Shown piece by piece: positions 25,642 through 34,975 of a DNA stretch of 64,000 nucleotides. Location of the stretch: positions 1,461,501-1,525,500 of the forward strand of contig NZ_CP039904.1 of the NCBI RefSeq assembly GCF_005221385.1, written 5' to 3'. Under the pieces are notes generated by a model, which was not told the origin of the DNA, did no database searches, and saw nothing but the letters and a program-made list of their open reading frames with translations. Position 1 is the stretch's first letter; each line of letters starts with the position of its first letter. The stretch comes from Agrobacterium tumefaciens. Lineage in GTDB: Bacteria; Pseudomonadota; Alphaproteobacteria; Rhizobiales; Rhizobiaceae. The position numbers were made by a program, and so were the translations under genes.

Positions 25642-27972
25642 TTAGAACTGCTTGGGAAGTGAGAGCTTGAAACGCTCGTCATCGACATCGCTGAAGTAGA
25701 TGTCGGTCGAAAAACCCTGATCGTCGATGAAGCTGAAGATGCGCTTTGGCTCCTTCAGGCTGTAAGGCACGAGAAGGGTGACAAGGCGATGCCGGGTGGC
25801 GGCCGGAACCGTGGCGCAGACATGGTGGTGAATATCGAGCCCTTCGAATTCCTTCGGGTCGATATCGGGAAAACCTTCCACGGCGCTGATTTGTGGCGTG
25901 CCGGCCGAAGAGTAGACGAATTGCCCGTAGAAGCCCGCATTCTGGCCATTGTAGCGGAAGCTTGACCTGCCGGTCTGCGGCGCTCCGAGTGTATGGCAAA
26001 GCCATTGCAGTTCCTGGGGTTCGGAACATTCCACCTCGTCGACAATCACGAAATAGCTGTCATTGACGAAATGGGTTTCGCGCAGCACCTTTTGAACCAG
26101 CGGGTTCGCAACCTGGTAGGCGGCGGTCGCATCGCCGACGATGCGAACATGCCCGGGCTTTTCTTCCACCGAGGCGATGCGGCCGGCGGCGCGGCGCGCA
26201 AGCGCCTTGTCCTTTTCCGCATATTGGCCCTTACCGCCGATCAGCACCGCGTTTTTCGACCGTGTCTGACGGCGCCAGTTCAGGTGCATCTGCGAATTGA
26301 ACGCCACGTAATAACCGGACTGGATCGCCAGATCTTCGCCATGGGCATAAAGCACAAAGGCGTTCTGGTCGCCGTGGCTATGGCTGAGCGAGCCATAGGG
26401 GCTGGATTTGAAGACGAACTGCAGGTGCCGGTCCGGGTCTTCCATGTGTTTCTGGATGGTGGCCCAACCGATATCATCGAAAACGGCGAGTGCCGGCAAG
26501 TCGGCAGGCGGCACGGCTTCCACCTGCCGGTAATCGTGGCGATAGACGAGATCGTCGAAGTTCAGGTCCCACCAGCCGTAATTGTAAAAGGCCATTTCCG
26601 TGCCCGTCGCATCGGCCTTGATGTGATCGAAATACCATTGGTAGTGGCCATTGCCGGTGACGCCGGCGAATTGCCGGACGTTGTAGCCGAGCTTCAGGCC
26701 GGGAAGATCACCGAGCGTGGAGTCGTCGCCGAAGTTGGCGCGACGGGTGCCGGGCGCCTTGGTGTAAAGCGGGAAGCGGCCGGTATTCTGGAAAAACGGC
26801 CGCTGATAAAGGTCGTAACCCATATAGGAGCGGATCAGGTTGGCGGCCTCGATAAGATAGGCCATGCCTGTCATCCAGTAATGCGGACCTTCCGCCCAGC
26901 CGCCGTCGGTTCCGGCCCATGGAGAATAGAGCGTGGCGAGGAATTCGACGGTATAGTCGAGCCATTCGCCCGCCTCTTCGCTTTCGCCCTGAAGCGCGAT
27001 GCAGGCCGGTGTCAGGACAGCCGAAAGCGAGCGCACCGCATGGCTGTCATAGGGAAATACGTGAATGCGGGCGTGTGCAATCACATGGTCGGCAACTTCC
27101 CGCGTCCGTTCGAGAAGAACGGACCGCACGGTCTTGCGTTCGTCTTCGCTCAGATGGTCGTACAGCCAGTCATAACCCCAGGCGAGTGCAACAACGACAC
27201 GGAACCCCGCCTCGTCATTATAGGCGCGCGAGGTCGCACCTTTCGGGTCCCAGGCGGCGACGGCCAGCAGCCATTTGCGAGATGCATCGAGAAGATCGTC
27301 GCGCCCGAGCACGCGGCCGGCGATGGCAAGGTGCCGGATCGCATAGATCACTTCCTGGCAATCAATATACATCTGCCGCCAGAGCGCGGCGACCCGCATG
27401 TTGTTGGGATACGGCTGCGGTTCCGGCATGACCGGCCGCTGCAGCCATGGTTCAACCGATTTTTCGTAAAATTCGGCCCAGCCGCAATGATTGGGGTCCT
27501 TTGCAACGGCATCGGCGAAGGTGCTCAATTGCTCGGAATTGAGCCACAGCCGAGGGTGGCTGGTTTGCGCGGCGGCGTGGCGGGCAGACCTGCCGGGCAG
27601 CGGCGTTTTCGGCAGTGTTGCACCGATCTCGAAACTGCGCACGGCGCTCCAGTTGGAATGCGCTGTCGCGGATTTTTGATCCCAAAGAGCATAACACCAG
27701 TGATAGTGGCCCTCCGGCAGCGCTTCATCCGGTGTGAAGAAATTCCAGGCGAGATCGTCGAAGACGAGCGTTTTTTTGTCCGCAAAGCCGGGATCGGCCG
27801 AAATGCGCAGCACGTAACGCGCGCCGTCGTCAATATCGGGTAGCCATGAAAAGCGCGGAGGGTTCTCCGTCGGCTGTGCTTCTTCGCTCGGCTCGTAGCC
27901 AATGGTCAATGAACCCGGACGGGGTTCGTCGAGAAGTGTCTGTCTGGAAATGGCCGGGGCAGAGGGACGCAT
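25642..27972 (-). CDS. Exo-type alginate lyase, polysaccharide lyase family 15
   Basis: This 776-residue lyase matches in length and key residues the characterised Agrobacterium exolyase Atu3025. His311 (in [11 protein letters not shown]) and Tyr365 (in EGPHYWMTG) stand at the published catalytic positions. It has an N-terminal beta-sandwich (about 1-115), an alpha/alpha barrel (about 135-420) and a C-terminal beta-sandwich (heparinase II/III-like, with [19 protein letters not shown]). It has no signal peptide, so it works in the cytosol on alginate imported intact, releasing DEH from the end by beta-elimination. The start has TAGGAG at 10 nt. It sits 71 nt downstream of the binding protein gene. 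Confidence 0.93.
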   Translation of the reverse strand: MRPSAPAISRQTLLDEPRPGSLTIGYEPSEEAQPTENPPRFSWLPDIDDGARYVLRISADPGFADKKTLVFDDLAWNFFTPDEALPEGHYHWCYALWDQKSATAHSNWSAVRSFEIGATLPKTPLPGRSARHAAAQTSHPRLWLNSEQLSTFADAVAKDPNHCGWAEFYEKSVEPWLQRPVMPEPQPYPNNMRVAALWRQMYIDCQEVIYAIRHLAIAGRVLGRDDLLDASRKWLLAVAAWDPKGATSRAYNDEAGFRVVVALAWGYDWLYDHLSEDERKTVRSVLLERTREVADHVIAHARIHVFPYDSHAVRSLSAVLTPACIALQGESEEAGEWLDYTVEFLATLYSPWAGTDGGWAEGPHYWMTGMAYLIEAANLIRSYMGYDLYQRPFFQNTGRFPLYTKAPGTRRANFGDDSTLGDLPGLKLGYNVRQFAGVTGNGHYQWYFDHIKADATGTEMAFYNYGWWDLNFDDLVYRHDYRQVEAVPPADLPALAVFDDIGWATIQKHMEDPDRHLQFVFKSSPYGSLSHSHGDQNAFVLYAHGEDLAIQSGYYVAFNSQMHLNWRRQTRSKNAVLIGGKGQYAEKDKALARRAAGRIASVEEKPGHVRIVGDATAAYQVANPLVQKVLRETHFVNDSYFVIVDEVECSEPQELQWLCHTLGAPQTGRSSFRYNGQNAGFYGQFVYSSAGTPQISAVEGFPDIDPKEFEGLDIHHHVCATVPAATRHRLVTLLVPYSLKEPKRIFSFIDDQGFSTDIYFSDVDDERFKLSLPKQF

Positions 27973-28043
27973 TGCGCTCTAACTCCTATGAAAACAGATG
28001 GGAAAGGATGGCGGCAACAAAGCCGCCATCATGGTCGGAGGGT

Positions 28044-29612
28044 TTATTGCGCCGCCTTGTACTGGCGGTCATAGGCCGATTGCATCATCTTGATGACCTC
28101 GTCGTAACCAAGGGCAGTGAGACGCTTTTTGTAGGCGTCCCAGCCGGTATCGACGTCCTGCGCCCCGAGAATCCAGGTCTGCTGCATTTCGGTCATGTAG
28201 GTGAGGATGCTCGGCCAGTAGCGGTCGAAGGTCGCTTTTTCCTCGGCGTTCAGGGAAACGCCCATGAACTCGTCCTTGAGGCAGTTGCACTTCTCGTACA
28301 TGTCGATGCCTTCAAGCGCGATCTTGTTCGTCCACTGGCGCTCATATTCGTAGTCCATCCAGTATCCGCGCGGGATCGCCGCACCGACTGCCCATAGCTG
28401 GGCATTGACCGGATCCTTGTTGTCGAGGATTTCCTTCTTGAACTGCGGTTTGCCGTCCACCATTTCGTAAGTGAGACCCTCGACACCGAAGTTCGACAGG
28501 ATGCGACCCTGCTGCGAGAACCAGAAATCGAAATATTTGATGGTTTCGACGGGGTGTTCGTTGGTCGCCGAAATAGCCCAGCCGACGGGCTGGACACGCA
28601 GGCGGCGGGAATCCTCGAAACGCTCACCTGAAACCGTCTTCGGCGGAAGCATCGGCTTCAGTGCAAAGCCAGCAATCTTCGGCGACAGCGCGTCATTATA
28701 GGTCGAGGTGCTGGCGAACCAGTCATGTGTCATGCCGCCGAGATTGTTGCCCAGCAGATATTCGCGCGAGCGGGCGCCGCGGGTGAATATCTCCTTGTCG
28801 ATCAGCCCTTCCTTGTACCACTTGGCGACATTGGAAATGCCGGTCTTGTAGTTGTCTTCCGCCCAGGGGTGACGCAGCTTTCCGTCATAGACGGCAAAGT
28901 CGCCATACCGCTCCGATCCCGAAACGCGTGCGTCCCACAGATTGATGAGGCGGACGGCATCGATTTCCTCACGGGCAAAATAAGGCACCTCATCCTTGAG
29001 GCCGTTGCCGTTGGGGTCCTTGTCGCGGAAGGCTTTCAGAACCTCGTAGACCTCTTCCGGTGTCTCCGGCTGCTTCAGGCCAAGCTTGTCGAGCCAGTCC
29101 TGGCGGATGAACCAGCCGCGCGAGAACTTGCCATCAGGCACATAGGGAATGAAGTAAAGCTTGCCGTCCGGTCCGGAGATGGCGTTGCGGATGTCCTTGT
29201 GGCTGTCGAAGAAGGCTTTGAGGTTGGGGGCGTTTTCCTCGATCAGATCGTCGAGTGGAATAAACGCGCCTTCCAGTCCGTAGCGAATGAAGTCTTCCTT
29301 CAGCCCACCGGTGGCGTCGCCGCCGACGATATCGGGAAGGTTGCCAGAGGCGATCAGAAGGTTGAATGCATCGCGGCTGCTGGTGGTCGCCAGTGACGCC
29401 ACGTTGCGGACATGGATGTTGGTGATTTCCGCGGCCTTCTGCTCCACCGGCCATTTTTCCGAATAAACGTATTTGTCGCGGAAGTGGAAATGGATCGTCA
29501 GTTCCAGCGGGTCTTCGGTGATCTTGCCCGCATCCTGCGCCAATGCCGGCAAGGCCAGGGTTGCGGCTGTCATCAACGCCAGTAGGCGCGCGCCTTTTCG
29601 TAGTGCTCTCAC
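28044..29612 (-). CDS. algQ: Alginate-binding periplasmic protein of ABC importer (AlgQ-like)
   Basis: This 522-residue cluster-C-type solute-binding protein has a signal peptide ending in LALPALAQ. The Asp/Asn-rich loop RDKDPNGNGLKDEVPY is an EF-hand-like Ca site, as in Sphingomonas AlgQ1/AlgQ2, which bind alginate oligomers. A large open cleft is expected for polymeric substrates. The start is GTG at 29612 behind GGAGG. The cognate permeases and ATPase follow in the same unit. Identification with AlgQ rests on length, the Ca loop and operon context. Confidence 0.85.
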   Translation of the reverse strand: MRALRKGARLLALMTAATLALPALAQDAGKITEDPLELTIHFHFRDKYVYSEKWPVEQKAAEITNIHVRNVASLATTSSRDAFNLLIASGNLPDIVGGDATGGLKEDFIRYGLEGAFIPLDDLIEENAPNLKAFFDSHKDIRNAISGPDGKLYFIPYVPDGKFSRGWFIRQDWLDKLGLKQPETPEEVYEVLKAFRDKDPNGNGLKDEVPYFAREEIDAVRLINLWDARVSGSERYGDFAVYDGKLRHPWAEDNYKTGISNVAKWYKEGLIDKEIFTRGARSREYLLGNNLGGMTHDWFASTSTYNDALSPKIAGFALKPMLPPKTVSGERFEDSRRLRVQPVGWAISATNEHPVETIKYFDFWFSQQGRILSNFGVEGLTYEMVDGKPQFKKEILDNKDPVNAQLWAVGAAIPRGYWMDYEYERQWTNKIALEGIDMYEKCNCLKDEFMGVSLNAEEKATFDRYWPSILTYMTEMQQTWILGAQDVDTGWDAYKKRLTALGYDEVIKMMQSAYDRQYKAAQ

Positions 29613-29633
29613 AGGTTCTCCTCCCTTGTGCTG

Positions 29634-30515
29634 CTACTCTTTCACTCCGCCCAGCAGAATTCCTTTGGTGAAATACTTCTGCGCGTAGGGGTAAATGATG
29701 AGGACGGGAATGATGGATGCGATCATGATCGCTGATGTCACCGTCTCGAACGAATAATGGGCGGTGAGCAGGCTCGAGGCGAATTCGTCGTTCGAGTTGA
29801 GGTCGACGATGACGCGCTTGAGATAGACCTGAAGCGGGATTTTTTCTTCACCGCGCAGCAGCACCATGGCCCAGAAATAGCCGTTCCAGCGTGAAACGAT
29901 GCAGAACAGCGCAACGGTGACGATTGCGGGCTTGGAAAGCGGAATGAACACCTTCCACAGCAGCTGCAATTCGCTGGCGCCGTCCATCTTGGCGGCCTCT
30001 TCGAAGGACTTGGGCACGGCTTCGAAGAAATTGCGCAGCAGAATGACGTTGAAGGCGTTTGCCGCAAAGCCGAGGATGATGCCGAAGCGGCTGTCGAGAA
30101 GTCCAAGGTCGCGCATGTTCAGAAAGAAGGGGATCATGCCGGCGTTGAACCAGAGCGTAAACGCGATGGCGATGTTGAAGAAGGTGCGGCCGCGCAGGCG
30201 CTTGCGCGAGAGGGCATAGGCTCCGGGGATCATGATCAGCAGGCTCATCAGCGTGCCGCCGAAGGTGTAGATGAAGGTGTTGCCATAAGCGACCCAGAAC
30301 ATCCTGTCGGACAGGACCCGGTCATAGGCGGCAAGCGTGACGTCTATCGGCCAGAGCGTGACGCGACCGGCCGTGACGGCGGCACCGGAGGACAGCGAGA
30401 CCGACAGCACATAGATGAAGGGATAAAGCGTCGACAGGACGAACAGGCCGAGAAGAATGGCGTTTGCCCAGCCGAAAATCCTGTCGCCGCGGGAATAAAG
30501 ATTGAAGTTTGCCAT
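29634..30515 (-). CDS. algM2: ABC importer permease, AlgM2-like
   Basis: This 293-residue MalG-type inner-membrane subunit has six helices. The EAA loop reads NFFEAVPKSFEEAAKMDGASELQLLWKVFIPLSKP (given here as the motif EEAAKMDGASELQL). The first segment GWANAILLGLFVLSTLYPFIYVLSVSLSSG fits the family. It pairs with the upstream AlgM1-like subunit to form the channel for alginate. It starts behind GAGGAG, 11 nt after the partner permease, and is 21 nt from the binding protein gene. Confidence 0.85.
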   Translation of the reverse strand: MANFNLYSRGDRIFGWANAILLGLFVLSTLYPFIYVLSVSLSSGAAVTAGRVTLWPIDVTLAAYDRVLSDRMFWVAYGNTFIYTFGGTLMSLLIMIPGAYALSRKRLRGRTFFNIAIAFTLWFNAGMIPFFLNMRDLGLLDSRFGIILGFAANAFNVILLRNFFEAVPKSFEEAAKMDGASELQLLWKVFIPLSKPAIVTVALFCIVSRWNGYFWAMVLLRGEEKIPLQVYLKRVIVDLNSNDEFASSLLTAHYSFETVTSAIMIASIIPVLIIYPYAQKYFTKGILLGGVKE

Positions 30516-30526
30516 GTTTCAGCTCC

Positions 30527-31456
30527 TCACCACAGCGATGTCGACGAGACTTTTCGGCTGATACGATTTGCCGAATAGACAAGGACGAAAGCGATGACCG
30601 CGTTGAACAGTCCGGCGGCCGTCGCCAGATCGTATTGGGTGCCCTGCAGGCCGGTGCGGTAGATGAAGGTGGAAACGACGTCCGCCGTCTCATAGGTGGA
30701 TGGGCGGTAAAGCAGGATGATATATTCGAACCCGACCTCGACCAGATTGCCGATGCGGATGATCAGCATGATCACGATTGTCGGCAGGATGCAGGGCAGG
30801 GTGATGCGCCACATCATCTGCCAGCGCGACGCGCCATCCACCCGGGCGGATTCGTAAAGCGTCGGGCTCACGCCGGCGATGGCGGCGAGATAGACGATGG
30901 ATTCGAAGCCTGCCTCTTTCCAGACGGATGAACCGATGTAGACGGGGCGAAACCATTCCGGCTGGGTCAGGAAGTAGATCGGCTCAAACCCAAGGCCTTT
31001 CAGCATGAGATTGACGATGCCAATCGATGGCGAGAGGAAATTGATGACGATGCCGGCGACGATCACCACCGAAATGAAGTGCGGCAGGTAAACGACCGTC
31101 TGCGCCCAACTGCGGGCAATGCCGCTTTGAATTTCGTTGAACATCAGGGCCAGAATGATCGGCACCGGAAAGGCGAAGATCAGGCCAAGGCCGCTGATGG
31201 TGATGGTGTTCCAGAAGGAACGAATGAACATGTCATTCTGGAAAAGCTCCACGAAATTCGCAAATCCGACCCAGGGGCTTTTTTCGATGCCGCGAAAGAT
31301 CGAGAAATCCTGAAATGCGATGACCAACCCATACATGGGTTTGTAGAGAAAAACTGCAAACCAGATGAGCATCGGCGCGAGCAGGAGATAGAGCTGCCAG
31401 TCGCGGCGCACGTCTTCCTGAAGGTCGTGAAGGCGCCCTTGAAAATCCTGTTTCAT
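30527..31456 (-). CDS. algM1: ABC importer permease, AlgM1-like
   Basis: This 309-residue LplB/MalF-type permease has a cytosolic N-tail with DLQEDVRRDWQLYLLLAPML, six helices and the EAA motif SPTLYESARVDGASRWQMMW. It forms a heterodimer with the AlgM2-like protein and contacts the ATPase through the EAA loop. The ATG overlaps the ATPase stop codon (ATGA), so the two are translationally coupled. Together with the binding protein it would take up long alginate chains, as described for Sphingomonas sp. A1. Confidence 0.85.
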   Translation of the reverse strand: MKQDFQGRLHDLQEDVRRDWQLYLLLAPMLIWFAVFLYKPMYGLVIAFQDFSIFRGIEKSPWVGFANFVELFQNDMFIRSFWNTITISGLGLIFAFPVPIILALMFNEIQSGIARSWAQTVVYLPHFISVVIVAGIVINFLSPSIGIVNLMLKGLGFEPIYFLTQPEWFRPVYIGSSVWKEAGFESIVYLAAIAGVSPTLYESARVDGASRWQMMWRITLPCILPTIVIMLIIRIGNLVEVGFEYIILLYRPSTYETADVVSTFIYRTGLQGTQYDLATAAGLFNAVIAFVLVYSANRISRKVSSTSLW

Positions 31457-32568
31457 GGCCGCGCTCCACCCCGGGTTTTGAGCGATCTTCCGGTCGCCGC
31501 ATCAAAGATGTGGACGCGTGCGGTATCGATGGACAGCCGGTTGATGCCGTTAAGGGCGTGGTCGCCATAAAGCGTTTCGGCTTTGGCGATAAATGGCTGG
31601 CCATCGGCCTTTCCATGCAGCAACGCTTCAGCGCCCAGAGGCTCCACGAGGTCGATGCTGCAATTTAGAACGTCACGGCCGTCGCCAGCCTCCACCGACA
31701 TGATTTCCGGCCGAAGGCCGAGCTTGACGGCCTGTCCTTGCGTCGCGTTCTGCGCGAAGGCATCGGGAATGTTGAAGCGCTGCCCGGAGCTGCCACCGAG
31801 GACAACGGTGACACGGCCGTCATGGCTTTCGATCGTCCCGTCCAGAAGGTTCATCGGCGGGGAGCCTATGAAGCTTGCGACAAATGTGTTCGCCGGTTCG
31901 AGGAAAACCTCCATCGGCGAGCCGACCTGTTCGATATGGCCGCCATTCATGATGACGATGCGGTCGGCAAGCGTCATCGCCTCCACCTGGTCGTGGGTGA
32001 CATAGATGCTGGTAGCCTGCATCCGCTTGTGCAGCAGCTTGATCTCGGCGCGCATATGGGTGCGCAGCTTGGCGTCGAGATTGGAGAGAGGTTCGTCGAA
32101 CAGGAAGATTTTCGGCCGGCGCACGATGGCGCGGCCCATGGCGACGCGCTGACGCTGGCCGCCGGAAAGATCTGCAGGCTTGCGGGCCAGATATTCGGTA
32201 AGTCCCAATATCTGTGCGGCTTCCGCAACGGCCTTGTCAACGACGGCGCGCTTCTCGCCCCTGACGCGCAGGCCGAATGCGATGTTCTCGGCCACGCTCA
32301 GATGGGGATAGAGCGCATAGTTCTGGAATACCATGGCGACATCGCGGTCTTTCGGGGCGACCTTGTTGACGATCCGGCCATCCATCGAAACGGTGCCGTC
32401 CGAGATGTCCTCCAATCCGGCGAGCATGCGCAGCGTGGTGGATTTTCCGCATCCCGAGGGACCAACGAGGACAACGAATTCCTGCGGCTGTATGGAAAGA
32501 TTGATACCGTGGACGACTTCGAGAGCGCCGTAGCGCTTGACGACATCGTTGATTTGAACTGCAGACAT
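31453..32568 (-). CDS. algS: ABC importer ATPase, AlgS/MalK-like
   Basis: This 371-residue ATPase has Walker A GPSGCGKST, the Q-loop FQNYALYPHLSV, signature LSGGQRQRVAMGRA, Walker B IFLFDEPLSNLDA and the H-loop YVTHDQVEAMT, followed by a C-terminal TOBE/OB regulatory domain (about 240-371). It is of the CUT1 (MalK/UgpC) class and drives the M1-M2 channel as a homodimer. The start has GAGGAGGGG at about 7 nt. It follows the GntR gene by 30 nt and leads the transport part of the operon. Confidence 0.88.
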   Translation of the reverse strand: MSAVQINDVVKRYGALEVVHGINLSIQPQEFVVLVGPSGCGKSTTLRMLAGLEDISDGTVSMDGRIVNKVAPKDRDVAMVFQNYALYPHLSVAENIAFGLRVRGEKRAVVDKAVAEAAQILGLTEYLARKPADLSGGQRQRVAMGRAIVRRPKIFLFDEPLSNLDAKLRTHMRAEIKLLHKRMQATSIYVTHDQVEAMTLADRIVIMNGGHIEQVGSPMEVFLEPANTFVASFIGSPPMNLLDGTIESHDGRVTVVLGGSSGQRFNIPDAFAQNATQGQAVKLGLRPEIMSVEAGDGRDVLNCSIDLVEPLGAEALLHGKADGQPFIAKAETLYGDHALNGINRLSIDTARVHIFDAATGRSLKTRGGARP

Positions 32569-32598
32569 GAAAGGCCCCTCCTCAAAAGCCTTGAATGT

Positions 32599-33387
32599 TC
32601 AGTCAGGCGTCTTCGACCCCCGTGAAGCGCGCTTCCTCGTGACGCGCGTGTTGACCTGTTCGATGAAGGTCCAGATCTTCGGGTTCTTGGAGAGTTCTGC
32701 GATCTTGGTTTCGAGTGATCCGAGATGGCGCTGGACGGCTTCGCGTGCGGCTTCGATATCGCCTGACTCGATGGCGCTCACGATCGCTTCGTGCTCCTCG
32801 ATCACCTTTTCAGTGCGACGGACCGCAAAAACGCGCTTCAGATGGCGCATCCGGTCCATTTCGCCTTTTGCCTGATTGACCACGCTCCAGGCGCCGGGAA
32901 GGCGGGCTGCCGCGAAGATGGTGCGGTGAAATTCCTCGTCCAGCAGGAAGAAATCCGTGAATTCCTCGTCTTCGGCTGCGGTGCGCTGCTGGGAAATGCA
33001 GGTTTTCAGACGGGCGATGTCTTCCAGCGAGTGCCGCTTGGTCGCCTCGATGACGGCGCCCTCTTCCAGTTTGAACCGGATGAAGCAGGCTTCCATGTAA
33101 CGCTGCACGTCGATCGGCGAGATATAGGTGCCGCCCTGCGGTACGACAGTCACGAAACCTTCTTCGGAAAGGCGAATGATCGCCTCGCGCACCGGCGTCT
33201 TGCTGACATGCAAGAGCGCTGCGATTTCCTTTTCCGACAATGCGCGCCCGGGAAGCAGCTTCACTTCGACAATCAGTTTGCGAAGCAGGGAATGGATCCG
33301 GTTCGTCATGTTTCCATCAGCCGGTAAGTCTCGCGGGGTGACGAGTTCGGACAGCGGCAACGATGGAAATTCAAGAGCGTTAGACAT
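32599..33387 (-). CDS. GntR-family regulator (FadR/FCD type) of the alginate operon
   Basis: This 262-residue protein has an N-terminal winged helix (about 25-95: LPGRALSEKEIAALLHVSKTPVREAIIRLSEEGFV) and a helical FCD effector domain with the conserved FHRTIF motif and further His/Asp positions that bind metal in relatives. The ATG at 33387 is preferred over a TTG at 33399. It is the first gene of the unit, so it probably represses its own operon until an alginate-derived acid such as KDG or DEH binds; that effector is inference. Confidence 0.85.
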   Translation of the reverse strand: MSNALEFPSLPLSELVTPRDLPADGNMTNRIHSLLRKLIVEVKLLPGRALSEKEIAALLHVSKTPVREAIIRLSEEGFVTVVPQGGTYISPIDVQRYMEACFIRFKLEEGAVIEATKRHSLEDIARLKTCISQQRTAAEDEEFTDFFLLDEEFHRTIFAAARLPGAWSVVNQAKGEMDRMRHLKRVFAVRRTEKVIEEHEAIVSAIESGDIEAAREAVQRHLGSLETKIAELSKNPKIWTFIEQVNTRVTRKRASRGSKTPD

Positions 33388-33403
33388 ATCAATAACCAAA
33401 CTG

Positions 33404-33431
33404 AGATATCAGATTATGTAGTGACATATCT
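33404..33431. promoter_or_regulatory. Probable GntR operator region upstream of the alginate operon
   Basis: AGATAT (33404-33409) and ATATCT (33426-33431) are inverted with a 16-nt spacer. In addition the octamer GACATATC occurs twice, at 33383-33390 across the start codon and at 33423-33430. These repeats lie just upstream of the regulator start, where its promoter must be. Confidence 0.4.
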
Positions 33432-33487
33432 ATTGTGTTTTTGAGAGTCAAGCGCGAATGATCGGTTGGGAAGCGCCACACCGAAAA

Positions 33488-33515
33488 ACCGGAGCGATCT
33501 TTTGATCGCTCCGGT
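33488..33515 (-). terminator. Rho-independent terminator, minus strand
   Basis: A perfect 12-bp stem, ACCGGAGCGATC with GATCGCTCCGGT around a TTTT loop, is followed on the minus strand by TTTTTCGG. It would end transcripts coming from the MFS gene at 33628-34854 and shield the alginate operon from read-through. Confidence 0.85.
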
Positions 33516-33627
33516 GCAAGGGTTTTGATTTTGAAGGAAGTTTCAGCGGCGGCTAAAAGCGCCTTGTGGGCATGATAATGCCAGCTATTTTGCCGCCATT
33601 ACCATGTTCACCGGGTGCTCAACGGTA

Positions 33628-34854
33628 TTATTCGGCGGGCTGTGCCGCGCATGCCTGCTCGGAAGCTCTCTGCTCTCCGGAGAGGCTGCGCTGACCGAGG
33701 CCAATGATGGCGACTGTCGAAAGGCTGGCAGCAACGGACATCCAGAAGCCGTTGGTGGGGCCAAAATTATCGATGACCCAGCCGGAGATGAAGGCGCCGA
33801 GCGCCATGCCGATACCGATGCCGGTCATCACCCAGGTCACGCCTTCCGTCAGCATAGATTCCGGCACGCGGCGCTCGATCAGGCCGAATGCGGTGATGAA
33901 GATGGGCGAGATTGCAACGCCGCTGAGGAAAACGGCAAAGGCGAGCAGGGCAACGGTTGTCGTGGCAAAGAGGAGCGGCAGGGCGGTAAGCGCAAGGACG
34001 CTGACGGCAATCAGCAACTGGCGATGTAACGGCATTTTCGGGTTGATCGCGCCGAGCAGCAGGCCGACAACGAAGGAGCCGATGGCATAGACACCAATGA
34101 CGAGGCTCGCGGCCTCCGGCTGGCCGAGTTGCTTGGTGATGGCCACAGCGCTTACCTCGGCCGTGGCGAAGGTTGAACCCACGAAGATCAGGGCGAGTGT
34201 GATGATCTGGACCGGCCGTAGCCGTATCGCTGATTGCTGCCGTGTCCCGCTTTCAACCGGGCGCACCTTGGGTTCTGTCGACCCCTGCAGCAGGAAGGCA
34301 AAGGTGCCGAGCGCCAGCGAGGCCGTGCTGATCATCATGCCCGCTTCCGGAAAGAGCGAGACCGCAAGCCCGACGGAAAGCGAGGCGCCGGAAATATAAA
34401 CCAGCTCATCCGCGGCGGACTCAAAGGCAAAAGCCGTATTCAGCTCTGGCCGGTCGCGGAAGATTTCCGTCCAGCGGGCACGCATCATGGCGGGGATGCT
34501 GGGCATGGCGGCGGCGAGGAAGGCTGAAAGGAACAGGGTCCAGACCGGCCACTTCTGGTTCGTGGCGAGGATCAAAACCACAAAGGCGATGACCGATATG
34601 ATGGTGGCCGGGATGAGGACCTTGCTCTGGCCCTTTCGATCCACGAGGCGGGAGATCTGCGGTGCCGCAGCCGCATTGGTCAGCGCGAAGGTTGCCGAGA
34701 CGGCGCCGGCAAGCCAATATTCTCCATGGGTCTGGGAAAGCATGGCGACGATACCGATCGGCGCCATCGCAATTGGCAGGCGGGCAAAGAAGCCCGCGGC
34801 GGAAAAGCCCTTCGCGCCCGGAGCCCTAAAAATTTCTCTGTATGGATTAGACAT
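33628..34854 (-). CDS. MFS transporter controlled by the divergent TetR
   Basis: This 408-residue protein has about 12 helices of the major facilitator superfamily. Residues about 60-80 (APQISRLVDRKGQSKVLIPA) form the loop 2-3 motif with its Arg/Asp pattern. C-terminal half helices include SVVAITKQLGQPEAASLVIG-type loops. The layout resembles drug or metabolite exporters of bacteria. It is divergent from the TetR gene, and the shared region has three copies of a 15-bp palindrome, a standard repressor-efflux arrangement. The substrate is unknown. Confidence 0.85.
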   Translation of the reverse strand: MSNPYREIFRAPGAKGFSAAGFFARLPIAMAPIGIVAMLSQTHGEYWLAGAVSATFALTNAAAAPQISRLVDRKGQSKVLIPATIISVIAFVVLILATNQKWPVWTLFLSAFLAAAMPSIPAMMRARWTEIFRDRPELNTAFAFESAADELVYISGASLSVGLAVSLFPEAGMMISTASLALGTFAFLLQGSTEPKVRPVESGTRQQSAIRLRPVQIITLALIFVGSTFATAEVSAVAITKQLGQPEAASLVIGVYAIGSFVVGLLLGAINPKMPLHRQLLIAVSVLALTALPLLFATTTVALLAFAVFLSGVAISPIFITAFGLIERRVPESMLTEGVTWVMTGIGIGMALGAFISGWVIDNFGPTNGFWMSVAASLSTVAIIGLGQRSLSGEQRASEQACAAQPAE

Positions 34855-34889
34855 CGGGATGCACCTTGTTCAGGGAGTATCTACCACAC

Positions 34890-34958
34890 ACATACGTGGC
34901 GTATGTGAATGAGATAATTGCATACGTCGCGTATGTCAACTAATATACGTGGTGTATG
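34890..34958. promoter_or_regulatory. Three palindromic TetR operators
   Basis: CATACGTGGCGTATG (34891-34905), CATACGTCGCGTATG (34921-34935) and TATACGTGGTGTATG (34944-34958) are three copies of one 15-bp palindrome, spaced 30 and 23 nt start to start. They fill the gap between the MFS and TetR start codons and must overlap both promoters. Confidence 0.8.
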
Positions 34959-34975
34959 TGGACGACGGAGAAAAA

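Noticed and set aside
25993..27843. 616-codon plus-strand frame
   Set aside because: It is antisense to the PL15 lyase, whose catalytic residues and operon position prove the minus strand. The composition (many His/Val/Gly) is typical of an antisense frame in GC-rich DNA.
34949..34975. Upstream GTG start for the TetR gene
   Set aside because: The GTG lies in an operator palindrome without a Shine-Dalgarno, while the ATG at 34976 has one.
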